Source: an uncultured Bacilli bacterium (GTDB lineage Bacteria; Bacillota_I; Bacilli_A; RF39; UBA660). Taken from it: a DNA stretch of 64,000 bases. A program made the position numbers and the translations under genes. The stretch is from positions 135,147-199,146 of the forward strand of contig CALVKA010000002.1 of assembly GCA_944332475.1 (NCBI GenBank), given 5' to 3'. A model generated the notes under the pieces. That model worked only from the letters and a program-made list of their open reading frames with translations. It was not told the DNA's origin and did no database searches. Of the stretch, positions 26,559 through 36,202 are shown piece by piece. Every line of letters starts with the position of its first letter. The first letter of the stretch is position 1.

Positions 26559-27530
26559 TCAAACATTAGTCATACCCCTTTCATAATCCTTTTTCTTTTG
26601 ATAAACCATAACAGAATCCTGTTCATACTCATTGTTTCTCATAATACCATGAATGCCAATAAAACTATATAAATAACTATAATAAGGAGAAAAATAGAAT
26701 TTGTCATTAGCTAAATCATAAATCCTATGATAACGATTAGAATACGGACTAGACTCTGTTGTATCATACAAATAACAAACTAACATCTGGCCATCATCAT
26801 TTAAATGAGAAGATAATTTTTCTACTACCGATTTAGTTGTTTGAATAGACCACCATGTTCCTAGATTAGACAAATTAATAAAATCATAAGAATTCAAATC
26901 TTCTAAAGAATCATGAGAATCTGTTAAATCAGAAAGAACAAATTTTGGATTAACATCCAAAATAGATTCTCTTGCCTGTTGATAAGCACTCTTATTTTGC
27001 AAATAAGAATTTATCCGGAATAAAACCTTATTCTGATATTCATCACCCCAGAACAATCTACGACGTAAAATTTCTGGAGAAACTTCTTGAAATAAAGTAT
27101 CCCAAAAGATAAAAGAGTCCAAATCCAAATCATACAATCGACTTTTTAATTTATAAAATAAATCAAAAGAAAAAACATTTAGATTATCTTTAAATAGCAT
27201 CGGATAATTTCGAAAACGAAAAAACTGTAAAAATTCAGAATAACCGAATTCCAACAACCCTGCTTTTTTCAAATAAAAATAAAATTTAGTATTAGGACAA
27301 ACATCAATAACCGTCTGATCAATACAGCCTCTCATAGCCAAATTAATGACTTGATCTCCAGATGAATCAACCGATAAACTTTTCTTGCTAGATACATCAA
27401 AAACATCCATATAACCATCTATATTTTCTGTAGTAAATGGATAAAGTCTAAAAAAGCCTTGATAATCATACCTCAAAAACTCTCCTCGACATTCACGTAC
27501 AGTATCTTCTAATATATCTTGAAACTCCAT
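26559..27530 (-). CDS. SAM-dependent transferase-like protein (DUF3419/BtaA-related)
   Basis: 323 residues from the ATG at 27530. The SAM-binding start is readable as SVDSSGDQVINLAMRG followed by VIDVCPNTKFYFYLKKAGL, and a later YDFINLSNLGTWWS fits motif IV. The pattern is that of DUF3419-type proteins, some of which transfer the aminocarboxypropyl group of SAM. The exact reaction cannot be told. It shares a run of minus-strand genes with the acetyltransferase and deaminase. Confidence 0.6.
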   Translation of the reverse strand: MEFQDILEDTVRECRGEFLRYDYQGFFRLYPFTTENIDGYMDVFDVSSKKSLSVDSSGDQVINLAMRGCIDQTVIDVCPNTKFYFYLKKAGLLEFGYSEFLQFFRFRNYPMLFKDNLNVFSFDLFYKLKSRLYDLDLDSFIFWDTLFQEVSPEILRRRLFWGDEYQNKVLFRINSYLQNKSAYQQARESILDVNPKFVLSDLTDSHDSLEDLNSYDFINLSNLGTWWSIQTTKSVVEKLSSHLNDDGQMLVCYLYDTTESSPYSNRYHRIYDLANDKFYFSPYYSYLYSFIGIHGIMRNNEYEQDSVMVYQKKKDYERGMTNV

Positions 27531-27559
27531 CAACAATCCCCATATAAAATAACCTTACA

Positions 27560-28045
27560 TCATAATTTCATTTCACGCAAACAATAAGCGTAAGTATAAC
27601 GATTATGAAACCCTTTTTTTACGACATGAAAACCATAGCTTTCATAAATAGAATTTAAATGTTCATTTAAATTCGTACAATCCAAACGAATCTTAGAAAT
27701 ATTTTCATGACGCGCTTTTTCTATAGCTTTTTCAATGAAATACTGGCCAAGTTTTTTAGTACCAACACGCGTACATAACTTCTTAATATAAAGATTCCTA
27801 CTATTGTCCCAAAACTCAGGATCATAATATTGAAATTGAATACATCCTAAAACTTCATCATCTAAAGTAACAACATATAATTCACCATTATGAATCGCCT
27901 TTTTCCATTCTTCAATAGGATGATGTTTTAGATATAATCTCCACTGAAAAATATCTTTATCTTTAAACCATTGAATCCTATCCTCAACCATAGACATAAT
28001 AGAATCCAAATCACCAATGTTAGCTAATCGATAAACATATTGCAT
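27560..28045 (-). CDS. GNAT family N-acetyltransferase
   Basis: 161 residues. GNAT elements: YIKKLCTRVGTKKLGQYFIEKA (acetyl-CoA loop in altered form), RLDCTNLNEHLNSIYESYGF and the typical FHVV end. The loop lacks the usual RGxG, so activity is not certain. AGGTGAT precedes the ATG. It lies between the ABC exporter and the SAM-transferase-like gene. Confidence 0.75.
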   Translation of the reverse strand: MQYVYRLANIGDLDSIMSMVEDRIQWFKDKDIFQWRLYLKHHPIEEWKKAIHNGELYVVTLDDEVLGCIQFQYYDPEFWDNSRNLYIKKLCTRVGTKKLGQYFIEKAIEKARHENISKIRLDCTNLNEHLNSIYESYGFHVVKKGFHNRYTYAYCLREMKL

Positions 28046-28053
28046 AATATCAC

Positions 28054-29790
28054 CTACTTTTGATTTCTTAACTCCGCCTCATATAACTCCTTATAACCTT
28101 TACAAGTCTTTAATAATTTTTGATGAGTACCTTCCGCAACAATCTTACCATTTTCAATAAACAAAATACGATCACAATCAATAATTGTACTAAGCCTATG
28201 AGCAATAATTAAAATAGTATAATCTTTTTGTAAATTATGAATCGCTTTTTGTATTTCTTTTTGCGTCTCATTATCTAAAGCTGATGTTGCTTCATCAAAT
28301 AATATAATTTCTGTTTTTTGTAAAAAGGCTCTAGCAATAGCAAGTCTTTGTCTTTGACCACCAGACAAATTAACGCCACCTTCTCCAATAACAGTATCAT
28401 ATCCATCAGGCAAACTCATAATAAAATCATGGATGCAAGCTAACTTGCAAGCACGAACCATCTCTTCTTCTGTCATAGAAGGAGAAACAAGTTGTAAATT
28501 TTCTCGTATCGTTAAATGAAAAATATAAGGATTTTGACTGATAACCGTAATATTACTACGAATACTATCCTGGTCTAATTCATTAATATCAATTCCATCA
28601 ATCGTAATACATCCACGATCTACATTATACATTTTACATAACAAACTAAAAATAGTACTTTTCCCTGCTCCACTTTTTCCAACAAAAGCAACCGTTTCAT
28701 TAGCATGCACTTCAAAACTCAAATCATCAAGTACTTTTTTATCATCTGTATCATAATGAAAATTAACATGAGAAAAAGAAAAATCACCATGAACACGCTC
28801 TAAATGTTTAGTACCAAATTTTTCTTTTCTAAATTCATCATCTTTCATAATAGCAAAAATACGACTACTAGACAAATTAAAATCCTTCACTTTTTCAACC
28901 AAAATACCAATCCAGTCAATAATAGAAGCAACTCTGCCTACGTAATTATAAATAACCAAAGCATTCGCAATCGCTAAATTGCCCTCCACAATCAGATACA
29001 CTAATAAAAATATCATACCAAGATCAAAAAGATCATGACTATTTTCCCGTAACAAACGATAATTACGATTAACCGAATTCATTTGATAACGCATAGAATT
29101 TAAATTTTTGACATCTTCATGTAGTTCATTTGTAAAACTCTCTTCTGCATGTAATAATTTAATATCACGAATTCCTCGAACAATTTCTCCAACAAATCCA
29201 GAAACTTTTTCACTTTCCTTACGAAACTTCTTATCATATTCATTTAAATACTTAACTCTTCTTCTTTCAATAATAAATAAAATACCAACCATAACAACTA
29301 AATATAAAAATGCCCATACATTAATAATAAGAACAGCAAAAAAGATACCAATATTAGTAAGTATTCTAGATAAGTACATACTTAACACATTAAAAATATC
29401 AGCCAACCTACTAGTATCGTTTGTAAGTCTTTGAATAAAAACACCTGATCCATTCTTATCAATAACACTAGTCTCCAACTTCATAATTTCTTTGCCAAGT
29501 TCCGTTTGAATATGAATAAAACTTTCTCTATAAATAATTTGGGAAAAATAACTGCAAAAATAATTAATAAAATTAAATAGTATTTGTAATATAGTATAGA
29601 CAATAACCATTCCTAGTAATTGATAAAACATACTATCAGTCAAATAAATAATGATTCTTGCACTAAAAATGGGAAGAATAAGACTAACGACAATAGTTAA
29701 AAGATTACAAAACAAATATAAAATGAACTGTTTCTTTAAATTCTTTGTATATTGCCAAGCAAACTTTAAATGATTCCAAAACTTCTTCAT
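28054..29790 (-). CDS. ABC exporter, fused membrane and ATPase domains
   Basis: 578 residues: six membrane helices (about 1-310), then an ATPase with Walker A GKSGAGKST, signature LSGGQRQRLAIARAF, Walker B IILFDEATSALD and the H-loop AHRLST. This is a half-transporter of the MsbA/MdlB type that must dimerise. The substrate is unknown; no partner half-transporter gene is adjacent, so a homodimer is likely. Confidence 0.9.
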   Translation of the reverse strand: MKKFWNHLKFAWQYTKNLKKQFILYLFCNLLTIVVSLILPIFSARIIIYLTDSMFYQLLGMVIVYTILQILFNFINYFCSYFSQIIYRESFIHIQTELGKEIMKLETSVIDKNGSGVFIQRLTNDTSRLADIFNVLSMYLSRILTNIGIFFAVLIINVWAFLYLVVMVGILFIIERRRVKYLNEYDKKFRKESEKVSGFVGEIVRGIRDIKLLHAEESFTNELHEDVKNLNSMRYQMNSVNRNYRLLRENSHDLFDLGMIFLLVYLIVEGNLAIANALVIYNYVGRVASIIDWIGILVEKVKDFNLSSSRIFAIMKDDEFRKEKFGTKHLERVHGDFSFSHVNFHYDTDDKKVLDDLSFEVHANETVAFVGKSGAGKSTIFSLLCKMYNVDRGCITIDGIDINELDQDSIRSNITVISQNPYIFHLTIRENLQLVSPSMTEEEMVRACKLACIHDFIMSLPDGYDTVIGEGGVNLSGGQRQRLAIARAFLQKTEIILFDEATSALDNETQKEIQKAIHNLQKDYTILIIAHRLSTIIDCDRILFIENGKIVAEGTHQKLLKTCKGYKELYEAELRNQK

Positions 29791-29792
29791 AC

Positions 29793-30548
29793 CTACTCCT
29801 TAATAATAAGCCCAATTGGGCAATGATCACTACCTAAAACATCAGAATAAATAATACTATCTTCTACACAAGAAATAAAAGATTTTGATACAACAAAATA
29901 ATCAATTCTCCATCCAATATTTTTTTCTCTTACTCCTTTACGATAACTCCACCAAGTATAAGCATCTGTTGTATCAGGATATAAATAACGAAAAGTATCA
30001 ACAAAACCAGCTTGCAACATATCACTAAATTTCCCACGTTCTTCATAAGTAAAACCAGCATTACCAATATTGGTTTTTGCATTTTTAATATCGATCTCCT
30101 CATGAGCAACATTCATATCCCCGCAAAAAACAACCGGTTTCCTCCTCTCCAATTTTTTAATATAAGCTAAAAACAAATCTTCATAATGCATACGAGATCC
30201 CATTCTTTCCAGTCCACGTTTAACATTAGGAACATAACAATTAACAAGATAAAAAGAATCAAATTCTAGCGTAATATTACGACCCTCTTCGTCATATTCT
30301 TCTTTCCCAATACCATATGAAACAGAAATAGGTTTGATTCTAGTATAAATACAAGTACCAGAATATCCCTTTCTAACAGCTGGATATAAATACATTTCAT
30401 AACCATCAGGTCTAAAGTCAAATTGATCTTCTGTTGCTTTTACTTCTTGCATACAAAAGATATCCGCATCCACATCCTGAAAAAAATGAGCTAACCCCTT
30501 CTTCAAACAAGCCCTAATTCCCGCAACGTTCCATGATACAATTTTCAT
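29793..30548 (-). CDS. exoA: Exodeoxyribonuclease III / AP endonuclease
   Basis: 251 residues of the exonuclease III family, acting on abasic sites in base-excision repair. Conserved residues are seen in SWNVAGIRA, MQEVKA, CGDMNVAHEEIDI, WRIDYFVVS and SDHCPIGL. It overlaps the end of mutY by four bases, so the glycosylase and the enzyme for the next step are co-translated. Confidence 0.95.
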   Translation of the reverse strand: MKIVSWNVAGIRACLKKGLAHFFQDVDADIFCMQEVKATEDQFDFRPDGYEMYLYPAVRKGYSGTCIYTRIKPISVSYGIGKEEYDEEGRNITLEFDSFYLVNCYVPNVKRGLERMGSRMHYEDLFLAYIKKLERRKPVVFCGDMNVAHEEIDIKNAKTNIGNAGFTYEERGKFSDMLQAGFVDTFRYLYPDTTDAYTWWSYRKGVREKNIGWRIDYFVVSKSFISCVEDSIIYSDVLGSDHCPIGLIIKE

Positions 30549-31579
30549 TTCAATTCCTCCTTCAACACATATAAAAATGGACTAAATGCCGTAGGCATAG
30601 CAAAATTAACCTCTATAGAAGAGATACTAGAAAACAAATTTGAACAATTAATCTTCTTCATAAATACAAAATATGACTGCATCTTCCACTTTTTATGAGT
30701 AAAAACATGGGTATACGAAATACTTGGAGAAACACTTTCAACAGTACCATACCTACTTCCATAGTCTAACACTTCATCAAAAGATAAAACCCCTTCCATA
30801 TTTGGAAATTCATACAAATTATGAAGAAGACCAGCATTCTTTCTCTTTTGAACAATTGTTTTCTTTTCCCAAACAAAAATAAAAACAGTCATATCAATTT
30901 CTTCTTTTGACCTTCTTTCATCTTTTATCGGGAATAAATAATAATTTTCATTATGATAAGCTTCACATTTTTCTTGCAAAGGACAACTATCACACTTAGG
31001 CATCCCATTAGGAATACATACTCTTTCCCCTAATTCCATCATAGCTTCATTAAAAAGACCAAAGTCAGAAACAAAAACAGAAAGCAGTTTGTCACGAATT
31101 ATCTTTTTCGTACTATTTTTAGAAATATTAACTTCATCATTATAAAATCTTGTAAAAACACGCATAACATTTCCATCAACAGTTACTTCTCGCTCTCCAA
31201 AACAAATAGAACTAATCGCGCTAGCAGTATACTCTCCGATTCCAGGCAATTGAATAATTTCCACATAAGTAGTCGGAAACTTACCATCATATTGTTCCAT
31301 AATTTGAATAGCAGCCTTCTTCAAATTTCTAGCTCGATTATAATATCCTAATCCCTGCCATAGTTTTAACAACTTATCTTCTTCGACAGCTGCAAGTGAT
31401 GAAATATCTGGTAACTCTTTCATAAATATTTCATAATAAGAAAGAACAGCTTCAATCCTAGTCTGTTGTAACATAATTTCTGATATCCAAACATGATAAG
31501 GATCTTTATCCTTTCTCCAAGGAAGTTCTCTTTTATTGTTAACGTACCAAATCAAAAGTTTTTCTACTACATCGTTCAT
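30545..31579 (-). CDS. mutY: A/G-specific adenine glycosylase
   Basis: 344 residues. It removes adenine paired with 8-oxoguanine. Motifs: LPWRKDKDPYHVWISEIMLQ, helix-hairpin-helix LPGIGEYTASAI, catalytic VDGNVMRV, and a cluster loop CIPNGMPKCDSCPLQEKC with four cysteines for a 4Fe-4S centre. A C-terminal NUDIX-like domain follows. Divergent from the S4 protein gene. Confidence 0.95.
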   Translation of the reverse strand: MNDVVEKLLIWYVNNKRELPWRKDKDPYHVWISEIMLQQTRIEAVLSYYEIFMKELPDISSLAAVEEDKLLKLWQGLGYYNRARNLKKAAIQIMEQYDGKFPTTYVEIIQLPGIGEYTASAISSICFGEREVTVDGNVMRVFTRFYNDEVNISKNSTKKIIRDKLLSVFVSDFGLFNEAMMELGERVCIPNGMPKCDSCPLQEKCEAYHNENYYLFPIKDERRSKEEIDMTVFIFVWEKKTIVQKRKNAGLLHNLYEFPNMEGVLSFDEVLDYGSRYGTVESVSPSISYTHVFTHKKWKMQSYFVFMKKINCSNLFSSISSIEVNFAMPTAFSPFLYVLKEELK

Positions 31580-31616
31580 ATTACCACCATAAGTATTTAA
31601 ATTATACCATAATATT

Positions 31617-31625
31617 TGTTATAAT
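31617..31625 (+). promoter_or_regulatory. Extended -10 promoter of the S4-domain gene
   Basis: TGT directly before TATAAT (31620-31625), about 25 bases upstream of the ATG; TTAAAT at 31597-31602 is a possible -35. Confidence 0.55.
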
Positions 31626-31650
31626 AATAGACGGAAAAAGGAGTAACCAT

Positions 31651-32331
31651 ATGTATACAATAGAAAAGAGTCTAAACAAATTAAAACACAACCAGCCTAC
31701 ATTTTTTTTAGATCCTAAAGAACAATTAGAATTAAAAAAGAAGTTAAAAAAAGATACCTATCAAATATATATGCCTTATCTAGATAGTGAAAAAAATATT
31801 TTTTACACGACAAACAAACCAAGAATCATTTTATATGAAATTATATCAAAAACACCATTAGAACATAGAGAAATATTAGGCACTATATTTTCATTAAACA
31901 TTACAAGTGAATTATTTGGAGATATTATTATCAAAGATAATCACTATTATATTTATGTATTAGAGCAAATTGCTCCTTACATAAAAAATAATTTATTAAA
32001 AATTAAAAATACAAATATAGAATTAAAAGAAATTCCATTAGAAACTCTAAAAGATTATAAAAAAGAATATGAAAAAATAGAAATCATTACATCCAGTCTC
32101 AGGATTGATACCATAATTGCTAGATTAATACAAACCAGTAGACCAAATGTCATTGAAAAAATGAAAAACAAAGAAATCATATTAAATTATAACATATTAA
32201 AAAACAATTCTTATCAATTAAAAGAAAATGACGTCTTTAGTATTAGACGTCATGGAAAATATAAATATATAAAAACAATAAAGCAAACTAAAAACAATAA
32301 TTATATAGTGGAATGTTACAAATACATATAA
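31651..32331 (+). CDS. S4-domain RNA-binding protein, YlmH/RqcP2-like
   Basis: 226 residues. The C-terminal S4 domain is readable (SLRIDTIIARLIQTSR, IILNYNILKNNSYQLKENDV). The N-terminal part fits the YlmH fold (HREILGTIFSLNI). YlmH proteins act at the ribosome; a role in ribosome-associated quality control is reported for the family. It stands outside the division cluster where ylmH usually sits, so the orthology is tentative. AAAGGAG precedes the ATG. Confidence 0.75.
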   Translation: MYTIEKSLNKLKHNQPTFFLDPKEQLELKKKLKKDTYQIYMPYLDSEKNIFYTTNKPRIILYEIISKTPLEHREILGTIFSLNITSELFGDIIIKDNHYYIYVLEQIAPYIKNNLLKIKNTNIELKEIPLETLKDYKKEYEKIEIITSSLRIDTIIARLIQTSRPNVIEKMKNKEIILNYNILKNNSYQLKENDVFSIRRHGKYKYIKTIKQTKNNNYIVECYKYI

Positions 32332-33273
32332 TTATTTCTGACAAGAAAGTATAAAATCTCTATCTAATTGTGTATATCTTTCTATAGTATCTAAATCTAG
32401 TCCTTGATTAAACATAGACATTACAATCTTTCTCTTCTCACGAACTAATTCTTTTCTTCCTTGTTCTATGCCTTGTTTCATGCCTTGCTCTATACCTTGC
32501 TTCATGCCTTGCTCTATACCTTGCTTCATGCCTTGCTCTATACCTTGCTTCATACCTTTCTCTAATCCTTCTTTTAATCCCCTTTCTGTCATCTCTTGTC
32601 GAATAGAATTCTCTATCTTTCTATTATCTTCTTCTGCACTCATATATTCAAAAAAATCTGGATCTTCATTTACCCTTTTTATTTCTTCCATATATTTTTT
32701 CACCATCCCATCTTTCAAAGATAAAAGTTTTAATTCTTCTAGTCCTAAATCTAACATGATAATCTCTTTATTTGCTTCTATCTTTTCTTTGTCTTTAGTA
32801 TACCAGTAGTTTATATATTTTTCCATATTAATTTCGTAAATGGTAAAGTTTTCCACATAATGCTTATTGCTTTTATCTTGTACATAGTATACCCTCATAT
32901 CTTCCGTATCTTGTAATCCATAACTAAAATTAATCTGGATTATCTTTGTCTCTTGTGTATAATTTTGTCCCTTCAATACATGATGAGAATATATTGCACA
33001 CAAATAAGACATATTCCTTGGTTTTACATAGTTCAAATTAGAAGCATTGACTTCTACTTGAATATTTCCAATATCTGTTTTTAAGAATAAATCAAAGTGT
33101 TTTCTTTTAATATAGATATTATCAGAATTTTGTTCTAAATTTAGATACTCTACTTTCTTTATTTTTAATTTTAAAACTCCTTCTAACAAATAGATTAACA
33201 AATCTTTATTTGCTTCATTCATAAATACTTCTTTAAATGCTCTGTCGTAACGACAAGTATAAAACTTGTGAAT
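32332..33273 (-). CDS. Rpn family PD-(D/E)xK nuclease, probable AUU start
   Basis: 313 residues of the Rpn/PDDEXK transposase-like nuclease family, which promotes recA-independent recombination in other bacteria. The typical start YTCRYDRAFKEVF, the nuclease core DLFLKTDIGNIQVEVNA and the later NFSYG block are seen. A perfect AGGAGG at 33281-33286 is followed after seven bases by ATT, where relatives begin; no ATG, GTG or TTG fits, and the longer frame runs into the neighbour's terminator. Near the C-terminus lies a GMKQGIEQ repeat of four units. Confidence 0.8.
   Translation of the reverse strand: MHKFYTCRYDRAFKEVFMNEANKDLLIYLLEGVLKLKIKKVEYLNLEQNSDNIYIKRKHFDLFLKTDIGNIQVEVNASNLNYVKPRNMSYLCAIYSHHVLKGQNYTQETKIIQINFSYGLQDTEDMRVYYVQDKSNKHYVENFTIYEINMEKYINYWYTKDKEKIEANKEIIMLDLGLEELKLLSLKDGMVKKYMEEIKRVNEDPDFFEYMSAEEDNRKIENSIRQEMTERGLKEGLEKGMKQGIEQGMKQGIEQGMKQGIEQGMKQGIEQGRKELVREKRKIVMSMFNQGLDLDTIERYTQLDRDFILSCQK
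32459..32554 (-). repeat. 24-bp tandem repeat inside the Rpn gene
   Basis: Four units of 24 bases; the units at 32483-32506 and 32507-32530 are identical, the first and last differ by a few bases. They encode GMKQGIEQ, so gain or loss of a unit keeps the frame. Confidence 0.9.
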
Positions 33274-33326
33274 ATTATCACCTCCTACTATATCTTTCGA
33301 AAAAAGTAAAAGGAATTCACCAAAAA

Positions 33327-33348
33327 AAAGAGTTGCTTTCAACTCTTT
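33327..33348 (-). terminator. Terminator after the first Cna-B surface protein
   Basis: A 9-bp stem AAAGAGTTG/CAACTCTTT with loop CTTT, followed by eight T residues on the minus strand. Confidence 0.85.
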
Positions 33349-34839
33349 CTAATTAGTTTTCTCTATTCTTATATTAATAGCTAAAACAATGCCACCAGCC
33401 ACAACAATCAATCCTCCAATAATAATAAAGATAATTGCGTCCATTGCCGTATTAGGCACATTGACCAATGGTACATTTTCCAATATTACTTCACTCGTAT
33501 TGTTCTCTAAAACAGAAACTCTCATTTCGATAGTAATCGCTTCATAATTAGCTGGAGTAGACGTCTGTCTAACAACATAATTTCCCACTGGCAATATCAA
33601 ATGTAAAATATCTTCTGTCGTTTCATAACGATACACTTCATTACCATCACCATCAAATATTGCAACTTTCACACTAGATAAATTATTTCCAGTAGAAGTA
33701 TCAATAACTTGAACATCCAAATTTCCTACACGTTGCGTAAATTCCAAATTTTGTTTCGCTGTTAATGTCTCATAATGAATACAATTATCTAAAACAAAAG
33801 TACCATGTAATTGTCCATATAAAGTTTCTCTTGCATTGTCAACGTCTTGTCGCTCAGGTTCCATATAACCAGAATACAAAACAGCTGTTGGAAAATCAAA
33901 ATCTCCAACTATCTCAATAGAATAATCAATGGCTTGATTTTTAATCTCAGAAATTGGTATCCTAACCTTAAAGCTTTCTCCTGCATCAAACTCAGTTTGC
34001 TCTTCTCCATCTTTATTAACAACAACCATTGGAGAAGAAACAGTCACACGATACCCGCGAAACAAATCAGAATATGGTTGACCCGTACTAGTTGGAGTAA
34101 TCAACTGAGTCTCAATATAATCATTTGTAACATAATAGCTCATGTCATCAACAGCAATATTATCCAGTTTTACAATTCCATCTTCTAAATGCCAAGTAAC
34201 GAATTCTTCCCATTTTTCCAAAGATTCTAACATCGTATTCCCAACCGAAGAACCCTTTAACATTTCTTTATCACCAGCTGATAAATTATTAGAATATCGC
34301 CAAACACTATACCAGGAAATATAATAATCTAGTTTATCCCGATAGATATAATCAAAGGAAGTTTTCTCATCTCCTAAATAATTATATTGATCTTCATAAC
34401 CATATAGACGATCCATTGCCCATAAAAGAAATATCTGTTTATAATAATAATCCTCATCTATATCAGAACTAAAATGAAATTGATTAACCAAATACCCCAA
34501 TTCAATAGAAGAAGTAACAGCCGTAAAAGAATCATACCTAGAAATATTAGGATAATTATTTCGTTTTCCAAACAAATCAAATCCATTAGTAGCATAAACA
34601 CGGCTTAAATTCACATAATTAGCATCATAAATATTAATTTCTAAAGGCATCGATATCCAATTACTACCATTAGAAACTAAATCTATATCCTCAAGACTAA
34701 CATAAAAATCATCAAAACTATTTGGACAATAGTTTTTAGTTGATTGAGTATCTGCATAACTTGATTTACTAATCACTAATATTCCTGATACAGTCAAAAC
34801 TAAAACTGCTAATATAACAAAATAATAACCTTTTTTCAT
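33349..34839 (-). CDS. Wall-anchored Cna-B surface protein (paralogue A)
   Basis: 496 residues. Signal peptide about 1-29 ending SSYA, a mature start with NYCPN (Cys38), a large domain with YYYKQIFLLWAMDRLYGYED (Gln135), an immunoglobulin-like GESFKVRIPISEI section, then a SpaA/Cna-B domain (about 375-450) and a C-terminus VPNTA followed by a membrane helix and basic residues. The tail resembles a sortase signal with the glycine replaced. Cys38 and Gln135 might form a thioester as in Gram-positive adhesins; a disulphide with the one other mature cysteine is the alternative. Paralogue of 44295-45854. Confidence 0.75.
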   Translation of the reverse strand: MKKGYYFVILAVLVLTVSGILVISKSSYADTQSTKNYCPNSFDDFYVSLEDIDLVSNGSNWISMPLEINIYDANYVNLSRVYATNGFDLFGKRNNYPNISRYDSFTAVTSSIELGYLVNQFHFSSDIDEDYYYKQIFLLWAMDRLYGYEDQYNYLGDEKTSFDYIYRDKLDYYISWYSVWRYSNNLSAGDKEMLKGSSVGNTMLESLEKWEEFVTWHLEDGIVKLDNIAVDDMSYYVTNDYIETQLITPTSTGQPYSDLFRGYRVTVSSPMVVVNKDGEEQTEFDAGESFKVRIPISEIKNQAIDYSIEIVGDFDFPTAVLYSGYMEPERQDVDNARETLYGQLHGTFVLDNCIHYETLTAKQNLEFTQRVGNLDVQVIDTSTGNNLSSVKVAIFDGDGNEVYRYETTEDILHLILPVGNYVVRQTSTPANYEAITIEMRVSVLENNTSEVILENVPLVNVPNTAMDAIIFIIIGGLIVVAGGIVLAINIRIEKTN

Positions 34840-34905
34840 AAAAACACCCCGTATTCTTGATTATAATCATACTATATTTTACTAACTATTACAAATAATC
34901 ACAAA

Positions 34906-34930
34906 AAAAATAGACCATAAATCTATTTTT
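34906..34930 (-). terminator. Terminator after femX
   Basis: A 9-bp A/T-rich stem AAAAATAGA/TCTATTTTT with a T run on the minus strand, overlapping the gene end. Confidence 0.65.
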
Positions 34931-36149
34931 TTATTTTATGTATCAATTTCATCAAATAATAATGCCAAGTAATTGGAAGCTCGAACTCACCAATTAATTC
35001 TTCTACAATACCATTAAATCCCCGTTTAAATTCATAGATTCCATAATCTTTCGGATGTTCATTAATATTAGCGGGAATACCGTAAAAATTATGTTTTTTA
35101 AAACCATGTTCAATTCCATACTGTATCATCATCCACTGCAATAAATACTGTGAATTAAACTTCATAAATTCCTCATAATTACCACTAGATAGATAAATGA
35201 TTTCAGGTTGAATAATCATAAACATAGAACCGGATAATGTTATCACATCTGTATTTTTTTCTTTTCGAATCTCTTCTGCTTCCTGAATCCTCTTTTCATA
35301 AGAATGAATTTCATTTTCTAAATTTTTCTTTTGCCCTTCGTTATATTTAGCATCACTTAATTTAGAAAGTTTATCTAATGCAGTTTGTTTATCATCCTCT
35401 AATTTCTTTTGATATTGTACCAAATCCAATTCTGTAACATAATATTTTACTTCACCTTTCTCATGAAAAAACTCATACATTTTCTTATAATAATCAACAC
35501 TACGAACAGAAAAATTTTTTCTAGCACCTGTTTCAATCATAATATTTTGAAAGCGCTCCAATTCATCATAACCAAGTTCTTTTACCGTAATACCAATCTT
35601 TTCTGTCTTACGAATCGTATTCCTAGTATTAGGTTTCATCTCTTTTAAAATCTGTTCTTTCGTCTTTCCCTCCAAAGGTAAAGAAAACATCCAACCTACT
35701 TGCTCCATATCAGCAATTGCTACCTTTTTAAACCCAAAATCTAACAGATAAGAAACAAGCTTACTATGATCCACTCCACCTTCTACAATATTACCATCGA
35801 TATCTCTTTCTTTATAAATAACATAAGGATCCATTCTAAAAATATAGCCTCGATGGTTTTTGACAAAGTTTTTAATTTCATCCAAAAAATAATGTAATAA
35901 AGTCTCATTTTCATAATCGACAAGAACTCCTCTTGGAGAATAAAACTCATATTTACCAAAATGACGTTTATGAGAAACCAACATGGCCGCTGCAACAAGT
36001 TTCTTATCATCCTCTACACCAACATAATAAACATCCCAGCCATTACTCTTACGTAACTCTCCAATTTCAGGAGCCGATAAAAAAGTTTTTAATGGATGAT
36101 TTCCCCAAAAGTCATGATACTCATCTCTTGTAATTTCTCTAAATTGCAT
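34923..36149 (-). CDS. Peptidoglycan interpeptide-bridge aminoacyltransferase (FemABX)
   Basis: 408 residues from the ATG at 36149 (AAGGTGAT upstream). FEMABX fold: FLSAPEIGELRKSNGWDVYYVG, YSPRGVLVDY, MKPNTRNTIRKTEKIGITVKEL, and C-terminal KHNFYGIPANINEHPKDYGI. A Lys/Glu-rich coiled-coil arm of about 50 residues sits in the second half, as in FemA. It adds amino acids from aminoacyl-tRNA to the lipid-linked wall precursor; which amino acid is unknown. Neighbours include sortase-type surface proteins. Confidence 0.9.
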   Translation of the reverse strand: MQFREITRDEYHDFWGNHPLKTFLSAPEIGELRKSNGWDVYYVGVEDDKKLVAAAMLVSHKRHFGKYEFYSPRGVLVDYENETLLHYFLDEIKNFVKNHRGYIFRMDPYVIYKERDIDGNIVEGGVDHSKLVSYLLDFGFKKVAIADMEQVGWMFSLPLEGKTKEQILKEMKPNTRNTIRKTEKIGITVKELGYDELERFQNIMIETGARKNFSVRSVDYYKKMYEFFHEKGEVKYYVTELDLVQYQKKLEDDKQTALDKLSKLSDAKYNEGQKKNLENEIHSYEKRIQEAEEIRKEKNTDVITLSGSMFMIIQPEIIYLSSGNYEEFMKFNSQYLLQWMMIQYGIEHGFKKHNFYGIPANINEHPKDYGIYEFKRGFNGIVEELIGEFELPITWHYYLMKLIHKIKK

Positions 36150-36202
36150 GTTATCACCTTCATCTATTAGTATATCTGAAAAATATACTTTTATCAAATA
36201 CC

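Noticed and set aside
30545-31579. Seven instead of six residues in the first gap of the MutY cluster loop as a defect
   Set aside because: The CIPNG.PKC form is, from memory, common in clostridial-type MutY proteins.
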